From assembly GCF_020217425.1 (NCBI RefSeq), contig NZ_CP084090.1:248001-312000 (forward strand): a stretch of DNA of 64,000 nt, written 5' to 3'. How positions within the stretch are numbered: the first letter of the stretch is position 1; every line of letters starts with the position of its first letter. This document shows, piece after piece, positions 17,217 to 25,438 of this stretch. The notes under the pieces are model-generated. The model searched no databases. It saw only the letters and a program-made list of their open reading frames with translations, and was not told the DNA's origin. This DNA is from Halomicrobium urmianum (GTDB taxonomy: Archaea; Halobacteriota; Halobacteria; Halobacteriales; Haloarculaceae). A program made the translations under genes and the position numbers.

Positions 17217-17265
17217 GGCCGGAGCCCGGAGTCGAACCGGGCCCGCGCGGGGCCAGCCTCCGGCC
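17217..17265 (-). other. tRNA acceptor/T-arm-like minihelix
   Basis: On the minus strand the 49-nt piece begins GGCCGGA and ends TCCGGCC (7-bp stem) and includes GCCCGG, TTCGACT, CCGGGC, a perfect T-arm with canonical loop. There is no D arm or anticodon arm: only 17 nt of GC-rich sequence lie in their place. It immediately precedes the ATG of the small protein at 17214. It may be a tRNA relic, a leader hairpin, or chance in GC-rich DNA. Confidence 0.4.
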
Positions 17266-17498
17266 GGGGCCGCGCGACAGCGCCGCCGCTGGCGAGTCGC
17301 GCGGCTATTCGTCGGCACACCGGGCGCGGACGCGACGGAACGCGACCGCGAGTCGGACCCCGCCGACCGGCGGCCGTCAGCGACCGGCGGAACGGACGAG
17401 CGGGCGACTACGGGCGCGTGCGACGGGAACGCGGACCAGCAGCGTACTCCCTGGGCGGTGATCGACAGGTGAGAACCGTGGCCCGCGTCCGCGCCGCG

Positions 17499-17666
17499 TC
17501 ACGCGGCGATCGGTGCGGGCCGATAGAGTGCGGTACCCACCTGACCGTTCCAGAGTGCACTCGAAACAGAGTGCATCCCCGAAGCGGCGTACTCGGCGCG
17601 TACGCCGGCACACGCGGACCGCCCGCTGTGACGGGCGGTCGCTCCGGGAGTGGTGGAAACGGTCAT
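17499..17666 (-). CDS. possible 55-residue small ORF, low support
   Basis: An ATG at 17666 opens a 55-codon frame (MTVSTTPGATARHSGRSACA at the N-terminus) ending at TGA 17499. A strong TATA-like tract at 17703-17716 lies about 43 nt upstream, which would give a short leader. Against it: third-position GC is clearly lower than in real genes nearby, the protein is not acidic, and it contains a perfect 9-bp hairpin (GACCGCCCG at 17618-17626 and its complement). The same promoter could serve a non-coding RNA. Confidence 0.25.
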   Translation of the reverse strand: MTVSTTPGATARHSGRSACAGVRAEYAASGMHSVSSALWNGQVGTALYRPAPIAA

Positions 17667-17702
17667 TTCGGTGAGCACCTCGCCGTGCCAGCACGTTCAG
17701 CA

Positions 17703-17716
17703 GGTTATATATTAAG
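17703..17716. promoter_or_regulatory. strong AT-rich promoter-like tract
   Basis: GGTTATATATTAAG is the most TATA-like sequence in a 634-bp gene-poor gap (17215-17848). It is near-palindromic, so direction is unclear. It is 130 nt upstream of halocyanin, which has a closer box of its own (CCTTTTGCGG, about 17818-17827), so this tract may drive a minus-strand small RNA or ORF. Confidence 0.45.
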
Positions 17717-17848
17717 CTTTGTTCACGGATGTGAATACACCACACGGGCAGTCGCCGACGTGCAGAGTGTCGCCGCCACGCAGGACGGGATTCCCGGCGG
17801 CTGAGAATCGCGAACGTCCTTTTGCGGTACCGACGCCCACCTCGGAGC

Positions 17849-18556
17849 ATGAGCGAGAACGAGAGCGGCGACCTGCAGCGTGCGTCGACCGACGACCGCT
17901 CCGGCAGCGGTGACGGATCGACCGTCACGCGCCGGACGGCCATGCGGACGATGGCGGGCGCAGCGGTCGCGGCAGGCGCGGCGGGGGCGGTCCCCGCCGC
18001 GGCGGCCCAGAGCGGCCCGGACTACGGCGGCTGGTTCGACGGCGTCGGCAACTTCGACGGCACCGTCGACATGACGGGCGAGGACAGCGTCACGGTCACT
18101 GTGGGCGCGCAGGGCAACGGCGGCGCGTTCGCGTTCGATCCGGCCGCCGTCCGCGTCGACCCGGGAACGACCGTCACCTGGGAATGGAGCGGGGACGGCG
18201 GCAGCCACAACGTCGTCGCCGAGGACGGGTCCTTCGAGAGCGAACTGGTCGGCGACGCGGGCCACACCTTCGAGCAGGACTTCGAGGAGGAGGGGGTCTA
18301 CCGCTACGTCTGCTCGCCTCACCGGACGATGGGCATGAAGGGCGCCGTCGTCGTCGGCGGCTCGGGCGGTTCCGGCGGCGAGAGCGTCGGAAGCGCGGCC
18401 AGCGGCGAAGGGGGCGCGGGGGCCGGCGGTTCCGGTATCGACGCGACTACCGGTCTCGTCGGCGGGTCCTTCCTGCTGGCCCTTTTCTCGCCGCTGGCGT
18501 TCGCGGCGTTCCTCCGCCGCCGGCTCTCCGGGAGACGCGGTCCCCGGCCGGAGTAG
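17849..18556 (+). CDS. halocyanin-type blue copper protein, Tat-exported, C-terminally anchored
   Basis: 235 residues. A Tat-like signal (VTRRTAMRTMAGAAVAAGAA, about residues 28-47) is followed by one plastocyanin-like domain (about 60-172). The copper ligands are visible: His in GSHNVV, then CSPHRTMGM supplying Cys, His and Met. A Gly/Ser linker leads to a C-terminal membrane helix (LVGGSFLLALFSPLAFAAF) and a basic tail, so it is anchored outside the membrane as a small electron carrier. Leaderless start is supported by CCTTTTGCGG about 27 nt upstream. A nitric oxide reductase occurs at the right end of the window, but the link is only functional speculation. Confidence 0.92.
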   Translation: MSENESGDLQRASTDDRSGSGDGSTVTRRTAMRTMAGAAVAAGAAGAVPAAAAQSGPDYGGWFDGVGNFDGTVDMTGEDSVTVTVGAQGNGGAFAFDPAAVRVDPGTTVTWEWSGDGGSHNVVAEDGSFESELVGDAGHTFEQDFEEEGVYRYVCSPHRTMGMKGAVVVGGSGGSGGESVGSAASGEGGAGAGGSGIDATTGLVGGSFLLALFSPLAFAAFLRRRLSGRRGPRPE

Positions 18557-18557
18557 A

Positions 18558-18633
18558 GTAGAAACTGAACGCGATGTCACGCTCGAGGGGAACCCGAGGT
18601 GTACCTCGATGTGTGAATCGTTTCAGGTTCTAC
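18558..18633. repeat. hairpin element, copy A
   Basis: Outer arms GTAGAAACTGAA (18558-18569) and TTCAGGTTCTAC (18622-18633) pair with one mismatch. An inner stem uses TCGAGG and CCTCGA. It starts 1 nt after the halocyanin stop and ends about 55 nt before the archease start. The whole unit aligns with copy B at 60259-60342, with a T-A to C-G compensatory change in the outer stem. Confidence 0.8.
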
Positions 18634-18687
18634 GATAGCTCCGGACAGGCTTTTGGTCGCGCTGGCCCGATGGTCCGACGAGAGACC

Positions 18688-19098
18688 GTGCCCTTCCAGT
18701 TGCGCGAACACACGGCGGACGTGGCCGTCGAGGCCACCGGCGAGACGCTGGGCGAGGCGTTCGCGGCCGTGGCGGACGGCCTGACGGCGGCCATGTGCGA
18801 CGACGTCCCGAACGGCGGCGAGCGGTTCGACCTCGAAGTGGCGGCCGAGGGCCGCGAGGCCGCCCTCTTCGACTACCTGGACGAACTGATCTACCGACGG
18901 GACGTCGATAGCGTCCTGCCGGCGGACAGCGAGGCCTCCGTCGAGCGGGTCGACGGCGAGTGGCGGGTCGCGGCCACCGCCCGCGGCGTCCCGCTGTCCG
19001 ACGTCGTCGCCCGGGACGTCAAGGCAGTCACCTACTCCGAGATGGACCTCTCCGAGACGGAGGGGGGCTGGCACGCCTACGTCGTCTTCGACGTCTGA
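18688..19098 (+). CDS. archease
   Basis: 136 residues from GTG 18688 (MPFQLREHTADVAVEATGET), matching the archease family: EHTADV near the N-terminus, FDYLDELIYRRDVD (about 72-85) and VTYSEMDLSETEGGW (about 111-125). Archease activates the RtcB RNA ligase in tRNA splicing. The conserved metal-site Asp and His/Asp residues (HTAD and terminal VFDV) are present. An ATG six codons upstream (18670) is also in frame; the GTG is preferred from the family N-terminus and the CTTTTGG box near 18652. Confidence 0.93.
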   Translation: MPFQLREHTADVAVEATGETLGEAFAAVADGLTAAMCDDVPNGGERFDLEVAAEGREAALFDYLDELIYRRDVDSVLPADSEASVERVDGEWRVAATARGVPLSDVVARDVKAVTYSEMDLSETEGGWHAYVVFDV

Positions 19099-19138
19099 GG
19101 CGGGCCGTCGCCGGCGAGTTTAACAATTTCCTACGCCA

Positions 19139-19193
19139 GGATTAATAATCATTGGTCGAATCACCGTCACTCATAGCAGCTATATTAATAAAC
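19139..19193 (+). promoter_or_regulatory. AT-rich promoter of the P-type ATPase with operator-like sequence
   Basis: TATATTAATAAAC (19181-19193) sits about 27 nt upstream of ATG 19216, fitting a leaderless transcript. Further up, GATTAATAATC (19140-19150) is a near-palindrome of the kind bound by metal-responsive repressors; which regulator binds is not known and no ArsR-type gene is adjacent. Confidence 0.55.
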
Positions 19194-19215
19194 TCCGAGG
19201 GTCTAGATCGGCCTA

Positions 19216-21534
19216 ATGACAGAGGGTACCGCAGGTACGGACCCGCCCGACGACGGCGGCGACGAGCTGCGCCTGTCCGTGCCGGACATGGACTGCGCGT
19301 CCTGCGCCGCGAAGGTAGAGTCGGCCGCCGACGGGGTCGACGGCGTCGAAGACGTAGACACGCGCCCGGCTACGGGGACGGTCGTCGTCAGCGTCCGCGA
19401 GGCGGTCGCGGAGAGCGCCGTCGCCGACGCCATCGAGGGGGCCGGGTACAGCGTGCCCGGCGCGGACGCGGACGGCGAGGAGGGAGGGCCCGCGAGCGTC
19501 TGGACGAGCCCCCGCGCGATCGCGACGGGGATCGGCGCGGTGGCGCTGTTCGCCGGCCTGCTGATCGAGTTCGGCCTCGTCGGGATCGAGGTGACCGTGG
19601 CGACGGTTCTGGGCGCCCCGATCGGCGTGGCCGACGTCCTCTTCCTCGCGGCCGTCGCGCTGGCCGGCCGCGAGATCGTCCGGGGCGGGCTCTACTCTGC
19701 TCGCAACGTCTCGCTGGACATCGACTTCCTGATGACGACGGCCATCGTCGCTGCCATCTCGGCGACGCTGCTCTCGCCCGAGGCCTCGCTGTTCTCCGAG
19801 GCGGCCACGCTGGCTGTCCTGTTCAGCACCGCAGAACTGCTGGAGGAGCACTCGATGGATCGGGCCCGCTCCTCGCTGCGCGAACTGATGGACCTCTCGC
19901 CCGACGAGGCGACAGTCCGGCGCGACGGCGAGGAGGTCACCGTCCCGGTCGACGACCTGTCGATCGGCGACCGCGTCGTGATCCCGCCCGGCGAGAAGAT
20001 CCCGGCCGACGGCACCGTCGTCGAGGGGGCCAGCGCCGTCGACGAGTCCCCGATCACCGGCGAGAGCGTCCCCGCGGACAAGGCCGTCGGCGACGAGGTG
20101 TTCGCCGGTACGATCAACGAGGAGGGCTACCTCGAGGTCGAGGTCGAGGCCGAACCGGGCGACGACACCCTCTCGCAGATCGTCCGCCTCGTCGAGGACG
20201 CCGAGGCCGACAAGACCGAGCGCGAGCAGTTCGTCGACCGCTTCTCCGGCTACTACACGCCCCTGATGGTCGCCGTCGCCGTGGGCGTCGCGACGATTCC
20301 GCCCCTCGCCTTCGGCGCCGACTGGATCACGTGGTTCGTCTACGGGATCACGATGCTCGTGCTCGCCTGCCCCTGCGCGTTCGTCATCTCGACGCCGGTC
20401 ACCGTAGTCTCGGGGATCACCAGCGCCGCGAAGAACGGCGTCCTGATCAAGGGCGGCGACCGCCTGGAGGCGATGGGGCAGGTCGACGCCGTCGCGCTGG
20501 ACAAGACGGGTACCATCACCCGGGGCGAGCTGTCGGTGACGGACGTGATCCCCGTGGGCGACCGCGACGAGGACGACGTGCTCCGCTGCGCCCGCGGACT
20601 GGAACAGCGCTCCGAGCACCCCATCGGCGAGGCCATCGTCGCCCACGCCGACGAGCGCGCCGTCGAGGGGACCGAGGTCGGCGAGTTCGAGAGCCTCACC
20701 GGCGAGGGCGTCCGGGCGACGCTATCAGGCGACCCCCACTACGCCGGCAACCCGGACCTGTTCGAGGACCTCGGGTTCGACCTCGGCCGCGTCCACGTCC
20801 TCGACGGCGGCGACGACCTCGCGGCGGAGGTCCACCACGCCTGCGAGCGCCAGGGCTGTCTCGGCCTCGTCGAGGACGCCATCCCGCGGCTCCGCGAGGA
20901 GGGCAAGACCGTGGTGCTGGTCGGCCGCGAGGACGAACTGGAGGGCGTCATCGCCGTCGCCGACGAGGTCCGCCCCGGCGCGGCCTGGACGGTCCGGCGG
21001 CTCCGCGAGCTGGGCGTCGAGACGGTGATGCTCACGGGCGACGAGGAACGGACCGCCCGCGCCATCGCCGACGAGGTCGGCATCGACCAGGTCCGCGCGG
21101 GCCTGCTCCCCGACGAGAAGGTCGACGCCGTCGAGGGACTGCTGGAGGAGTACCCCGACGGCGTGGCCATGGTCGGCGACGGCGTCAACGACGCCCCCGC
21201 GCTCGCCACGGCGACCGTCGGCGTCGCCATGGGCGCGGCCGGCACCGACGCCGCCATCGAGACGGCCGACGTCGCGCTGATGGCCGACGACGTGACGAAG
21301 CTCCCCTACCTCTCGGAGCTCGCCGCCGACGCCAACGGCATCATCCGGCAGAACATCTGGGCGAGCCTCGGGATGAAGGCCCTGCTGGCCGTCGGCGTGC
21401 CGCTCGGATACGTCACCGTCGCGATGGCCGTCCTGCTCGGCGACGCCGGGATGACCGTCGGCGTCACCGGCAACGCGATACGCCTCTCGCAGGTCGAACC
21501 GGAGGAGGCCGACGCCGAGCCCGCCCCGGCCTGA
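19216..21534 (+). CDS. Zn/Cd/Pb-type P1B heavy-metal ATPase
   Basis: 772 residues. N-terminal heavy-metal-associated domain with MDCASC (about 25-30), then membrane helices, the actuator motif TGES (about 285), the metal-binding CPC in ACPCAFVISTP (about 390), phosphorylation site DKTGT (about 429), SEHPIGEA (nucleotide domain) and GDGVNDAPAL. The sequence SGITSAAKNGVLIKGG after CPC matches ZntA/CadA-type exporters rather than CopA. It should export Zn2+, Cd2+ or Pb2+ using ATP. Specificity is inferred from motif resemblance. Confidence 0.92.
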   Translation: MTEGTAGTDPPDDGGDELRLSVPDMDCASCAAKVESAADGVDGVEDVDTRPATGTVVVSVREAVAESAVADAIEGAGYSVPGADADGEEGGPASVWTSPRAIATGIGAVALFAGLLIEFGLVGIEVTVATVLGAPIGVADVLFLAAVALAGREIVRGGLYSARNVSLDIDFLMTTAIVAAISATLLSPEASLFSEAATLAVLFSTAELLEEHSMDRARSSLRELMDLSPDEATVRRDGEEVTVPVDDLSIGDRVVIPPGEKIPADGTVVEGASAVDESPITGESVPADKAVGDEVFAGTINEEGYLEVEVEAEPGDDTLSQIVRLVEDAEADKTEREQFVDRFSGYYTPLMVAVAVGVATIPPLAFGADWITWFVYGITMLVLACPCAFVISTPVTVVSGITSAAKNGVLIKGGDRLEAMGQVDAVALDKTGTITRGELSVTDVIPVGDRDEDDVLRCARGLEQRSEHPIGEAIVAHADERAVEGTEVGEFESLTGEGVRATLSGDPHYAGNPDLFEDLGFDLGRVHVLDGGDDLAAEVHHACERQGCLGLVEDAIPRLREEGKTVVLVGREDELEGVIAVADEVRPGAAWTVRRLRELGVETVMLTGDEERTARAIADEVGIDQVRAGLLPDEKVDAVEGLLEEYPDGVAMVGDGVNDAPALATATVGVAMGAAGTDAAIETADVALMADDVTKLPYLSELAADANGIIRQNIWASLGMKALLAVGVPLGYVTVAMAVLLGDAGMTVGVTGNAIRLSQVEPEEADAEPAPA

Positions 21535-21582
21535 TCTCCGCATCGGCGAGCGGCACGTTCCGGCCGTCCCGGCACGGCAGCC

Positions 21583-24500
21583 CTACCGCGGGTCTGACTC
21601 CGCGTCCGACCCCGCCGCGGCGTCCACCGCCGGCAGCGTGAGGGCGAACGTCGACCCCTCGCCGGGTTCGGACTCGACCCAGAGGTCGCCGCCGTGGCGC
21701 TCGACGATACGCTTGCACAGCGCCAGGCCGATGCCCGTCCCGTCGTGTTCGTCGGCGGTGTGGAGCCGCTCGAACACCTCGAAGATGCGATCGGTCTCGG
21801 CCGGATCGATCCCGATACCGTCGTCGCTGACGGCGATTCGCCACCGATCGACGTCCCGTTCGGCCGATATCTCGACGCTCGGGGGCGCGTCACCGCTGTA
21901 CTCGATCGCGTTGTCGATCAGGTTCTGGAACAGCTGGCGGAGCTGATCGGCGTCGCCCTCCACGGCGGGCAACGATCCGGCGTCTATCTCGGCGCCGCTC
22001 TCCTCGATCTTGAACTGGAGGTCCGCCCGGACGTCCGCGACGACGTCGTCGAGGTCGACTCGTTCGAGCGGGTCCCCACGCGTGTCGACGCGGGAGTACT
22101 TCAGCAGCCCCTCGATCATCTCTCGCATCCGGTCGGCCCCGTCGACGGCGAACGTCAGGAACTCCCGGCCGTCCTCGTCGAACGCGTCCGCGTAGCGTCG
22201 CTCGATCAGCTGGAGGTAGCTGGAGACCATCCGAAGGGGCTCCTGCAGGTCGTGGGAGGCAGCGTAGGCGAACTGCTCTAACCGCTCGTTGGACTCCTCT
22301 AACTGGTCGACGAGCGTCTGGAGCCGCCGCTCGCGCTCGACCTGTTCGGTGATGTCCTGAGCGAGGCCCATCCCGGCGAATATCTCCCCGTCCGCGTCTC
22401 GGAGCGGCGTCGCCCACACGCGCCAGTTCCGGCCGCCGAACTCCGTCGTCGTCCGCCCGGTCTCCCCGTCCTCGACGGCGGCCCTGAACACCGGCTCGAG
22501 GTCGGCGACGGTGTCGTCGGGGACCACGTCCGGCATCCTGGCGCCCTCGAGGCGCTCCGCGGTCGGCAGCGTCCCGCCGAGCACGCTCCCCTTCGCGAGC
22601 GTGAATCTGAGGTCTTGATCGTACACGACGACCGCGCCGTTCGGGAAGTTCTCCGCCAGCGTCCGGTACCGGCGCTCTGACTCCTCCAGCCTTCGCTCGC
22701 GCTCTTTCCGTTCGGAGATGTCCCGGACCACGCCGACCTGCTTCCGGTCGCCCTCGTCCGTCGTGTACGTCGACAGGGTCCCCTCCGCCGGCACCGTCGA
22801 GCCGTCCGCCCGCAGGATGCTCGCCTCCATCGAGGGGTTCAACTCGTCCTCGCCGTCGGCCGCCGCCCGTATCGCCCTCGACTGGTCGATCGCGTCCTCG
22901 TCGACGACGAGCGAGGCGTGTTCTCCCAGCAGCTCCTCCCGGTCGTAGCCGGTCAGCTCCGCGTACGCGTCGTTGACCATGGTGAACCGGCCGTCGTCGT
23001 CTTTCACGTAGATGCCGTCGTTGATCGTCTCGACGATGGTCTCGTACCGGATCAGCTCCCGCTCGCGCTCGATCCGCTCGGTGACGTCGCGGAAGTACAC
23101 TGACAGTCCCGTCTCCGATGGGTACGCGTTCACCTCCAGCCACGCGTCGGGCTCCTCGGTGGACACCTCGAAGCTGACGGGCTCCTGCGTGTCCATCGCC
23201 TCGTGGAACCGCTCGCGGAACGCGTCGCCCGCGTCGTCGGCGAGCACGTCCCAGAGTACGCGGCCGCGTAGCTCCTCCCTCGACCGCCGCATGACGTCCG
23301 CGGCGCGCTCGTTGAGGTGCGTGAACCGCCACTCCGCGTCGAGCGCGCAGAACGCGTCCGATATCCGACCCAGGATTTCGCTCAGTTCGGTCTCGAGTTC
23401 CGTCTTCTGCCGTTCGAGCTGCCGTTCCCGGCGCTTCAGCTCGGTAATCTCCTCGCCGGCCGTGACGACGCGTTCGACCTCGCCGTCCTCTCCAAGCAGC
23501 GGCGCGGCGTTGACCCGGAACTGCATGGGGTCCCCGTCCGACGGTTCCATGATGATCCCCTGGTTGAACACGGGCTCGCCGGTCGCCAGGACCTTCGCAG
23601 ACGGCGTCTCGTCGGGCGGCAGGGGGTCGCCGTCGGCGTCGCAGACGGCCCAGTCGCCCTCGTCGACGGGGTTCTGCTTGAGTTCCTGTTCCGAGAGCCC
23701 GAACGCCTCCTGCGCGCGCTCGTTCGCCAGTATCGTCTCGCGGTCGGCGTTCTGGACCGCTATCGCGACGGGCGCCGTCCGGAGCAGCTTCTCGGTCTGA
23801 TTGTACTCGCGCCTGAGGTGTCGCTGACGGTACTTCTGCTCGGTGACGTCGTCGACTGAGACCACGATCCGCTCGTTGCCCCGCGGCGTGTCCTCCAGCG
23901 GCGCGGCGTCGATCGACAGCCAGCGGCGGCCCACGTTCGGAACGTCGGCCCGGCACTCGAACCCGCGCACGCTCGCTCCGCGCTCCGCGACCCGGACCCA
24001 CGGTAGTTCGTCCTCGGGAATCGGCTGCTCGTCAGCGTCGTACACCGCCCAGTTGTCGAGGCAGTAATCGGCGACGTCCGACTCCGAGATACCCAGCCAG
24101 TCGACCATCCGCTGGTTGGCGTGGACGAACTGACCGTCGCTCGAGACCAGGCAGATGCTGACCGGGACGGTCTCCACGATCTGCTCGACGAGGTCCCGTT
24201 CCCGCCGGAGTTGCCGTTCGTACTCGCGGCGGTCGGTCACATCGCGCGTCACCTCCGTGAACCCCTGTAGCTCGCCGTCGTCGTCCCGGACGGCCGTGAC
24301 GGTGACGCTGGCCCAGAACCGCGAGCCGTCCGCGCGGACGCGCCACCCCTCGTTCTCGACGCAGCCCTCCGCCGCCGCGGTTTCGAGGGTCCGCTCGGGA
24401 ACGCCGTCCTCGACGTCCGCCTCGGTGTAGAACGTCGAGACGTGCTCCCCGACGACGTCGTCCGACGCGTACCCCTCCAGCCGCCCAGCGCCGCCGTTCC

Positions 24501-24837
24501 AGTCGACGACGACGCCGTCCGGGTCGAGCACCGAGACGGCGTAGTCCTCGACCGCGTCGATGAGCGCGGTCAGTTCCTCGCGGTTCCGATCCCGGTCGAG
24601 GACTTCCCCGCCGTCGTCCGGTCGCCACCAGACCCGCGGTCCGCCCTCGACGACGGTCGACGCCAGTTCACCGCGGTCCTCGAGATCCGCCAGGCGCTGC
24701 TCCGCGGTCCGACGAGAACACTCTAGCTTCCCGGCCACGCCGGCTGCGGATATCGGCGTCGATGGCCTGTCCAGTCGGCCGTAAAGATCCCGGACGTCGT
24801 CCCGCGTGACGTCCGGGGCCGAACCCGGAGTTCCCAT
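21583..24837 (-). CDS. multi-PAS sensor histidine kinase with N-terminal winged-helix domain
   Basis: 1084 residues, soluble. Residues about 12-72 look like a winged HTH (DLYGRLDRPSTPISAAGVAG, then CSRRTAEQRLADLEDRGELA). About six PAS/PAC units follow between residues 85 and 850, each ending in a D(V/I)(T/S)ER- or DVTD-like helix. HisKA has the phospho-acceptor in ASHDLQEPLR (about 887), and the HATPase has NLIDNAIEYS, DDGIGI and GTGIGLALCKRIV. The kinase should be cytoplasmic and sense intracellular signals. An HTH at the N-terminus of a kinase is unusual and suggests DNA binding or dimer control. No cognate regulator is adjacent. Confidence 0.92.
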   Translation of the reverse strand: MGTPGSAPDVTRDDVRDLYGRLDRPSTPISAAGVAGKLECSRRTAEQRLADLEDRGELASTVVEGGPRVWWRPDDGGEVLDRDRNREELTALIDAVEDYAVSVLDPDGVVVDWNGGAGRLEGYASDDVVGEHVSTFYTEADVEDGVPERTLETAAAEGCVENEGWRVRADGSRFWASVTVTAVRDDDGELQGFTEVTRDVTDRREYERQLRRERDLVEQIVETVPVSICLVSSDGQFVHANQRMVDWLGISESDVADYCLDNWAVYDADEQPIPEDELPWVRVAERGASVRGFECRADVPNVGRRWLSIDAAPLEDTPRGNERIVVSVDDVTEQKYRQRHLRREYNQTEKLLRTAPVAIAVQNADRETILANERAQEAFGLSEQELKQNPVDEGDWAVCDADGDPLPPDETPSAKVLATGEPVFNQGIIMEPSDGDPMQFRVNAAPLLGEDGEVERVVTAGEEITELKRRERQLERQKTELETELSEILGRISDAFCALDAEWRFTHLNERAADVMRRSREELRGRVLWDVLADDAGDAFRERFHEAMDTQEPVSFEVSTEEPDAWLEVNAYPSETGLSVYFRDVTERIERERELIRYETIVETINDGIYVKDDDGRFTMVNDAYAELTGYDREELLGEHASLVVDEDAIDQSRAIRAAADGEDELNPSMEASILRADGSTVPAEGTLSTYTTDEGDRKQVGVVRDISERKERERRLEESERRYRTLAENFPNGAVVVYDQDLRFTLAKGSVLGGTLPTAERLEGARMPDVVPDDTVADLEPVFRAAVEDGETGRTTTEFGGRNWRVWATPLRDADGEIFAGMGLAQDITEQVERERRLQTLVDQLEESNERLEQFAYAASHDLQEPLRMVSSYLQLIERRYADAFDEDGREFLTFAVDGADRMREMIEGLLKYSRVDTRGDPLERVDLDDVVADVRADLQFKIEESGAEIDAGSLPAVEGDADQLRQLFQNLIDNAIEYSGDAPPSVEISAERDVDRWRIAVSDDGIGIDPAETDRIFEVFERLHTADEHDGTGIGLALCKRIVERHGGDLWVESEPGEGSTFALTLPAVDAAAGSDAESDPR

Positions 24838-25181
24838 AGGTGTCCTCTTGTGTCATCTATGCGTAAACAGTTGGCGTTCAGGAAAGCTCTCTCACCGACA
24901 ACGGAGGAAATCGAATCCGCAACCAGAGGTTACAGAGATGCCATATCGTCCGGGTAGACGAGAGGCCGTTATCCTCACCGGGACTCGAATCGCTCCGTTC
25001 CACGTCGGGATGCGGACGCCGTCGCTCGCGGGTCTGATGTCGGAGCAGTGCACCGTCAGGGGTTCGGACCACGCCGAGACGGTCCCGCTCGCATCGCTAC
25101 GCTCGGCCGCGCGGGCTGCGACTCGTCTACTTCATCTCTGATCAGCACAGTAGTCGCTCGCGAATGTGCTCGCGACAGAAG
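24838..25181. other. intergenic region with a degenerate tRNA-Glu 3' fragment
   Basis: 344 bp without a gene. Nucleotides 25048-25070 match the 3' end (acceptor plus T arm, antisense) of the tRNA-Glu genes to the right at 20 of 23 positions, with no D or anticodon arm next to it. Another TTCGA-like stretch (24910-24925) does not pair as a T arm. The kinase promoter (TGTTTACGC near 24868) is at the left end. Confidence 0.55.
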
Positions 25182-25256
25182 TGCTCCGTCAGGGATTCGA
25201 ACCCTGGTCATTGCCTCGAGAGGGCAATATGATTGGCCGGACTACACTAACGGAGC
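25182..25256 (-). tRNA. tRNA-Glu (CTC), copy 2 of tandem pair
   Basis: 75 nt on the minus strand: acceptor GCTCCGT/ACGGAGC with discriminator A, anticodon stem TTGCC/GGCAA with loop CTCTCGA (anticodon CTC, reading GAG), T arm CAGGG with TTCGAAT and CCCTG. All arms are canonical. The sequence is identical to the copy at 25297-25371, with a 40-nt spacer between. The shared promoter is probably upstream of the other copy. Confidence 0.95.
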
Positions 25257-25296
25257 GTGTAGTGTTGCGATCAGGTCGAGCGATCGGTCGCTCGAA

Positions 25297-25371
25297 TGCT
25301 CCGTCAGGGATTCGAACCCTGGTCATTGCCTCGAGAGGGCAATATGATTGGCCGGACTACACTAACGGAGC
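25297..25371 (-). tRNA. tRNA-Glu (CTC), copy 1 of tandem pair
   Basis: Identical 75-nt sequence to 25182-25256, first in transcription direction. Upstream (25374-25412) a GTTTAACGG-type AT-rich box and a 9-bp inverted repeat (GCAACCGTT and AACGGTTGC) could form the promoter/operator region for the pair. Confidence 0.95.
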
Positions 25372-25438
25372 GTGCAACCGTTCGTAACGCGGGTTTCCGT
25401 TTAACGGTTGCGTTTCAGCGTCGCCCTGTGTGGATTTC

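Noticed and set aside
24904-24990. TTCGA-like stretches left of the tRNA-Glu genes that looked like further tRNAs
   Set aside because: No acceptor or T stem pairs properly on either strand. Only 25048-25070 is a convincing tRNA fragment.
25182-25371. Two identical 75-nt repeats with a 40-nt spacer, at first like a minimal CRISPR array
   Set aside because: Each repeat folds as a complete tRNA-Glu, with only two copies and no cas genes nearby.
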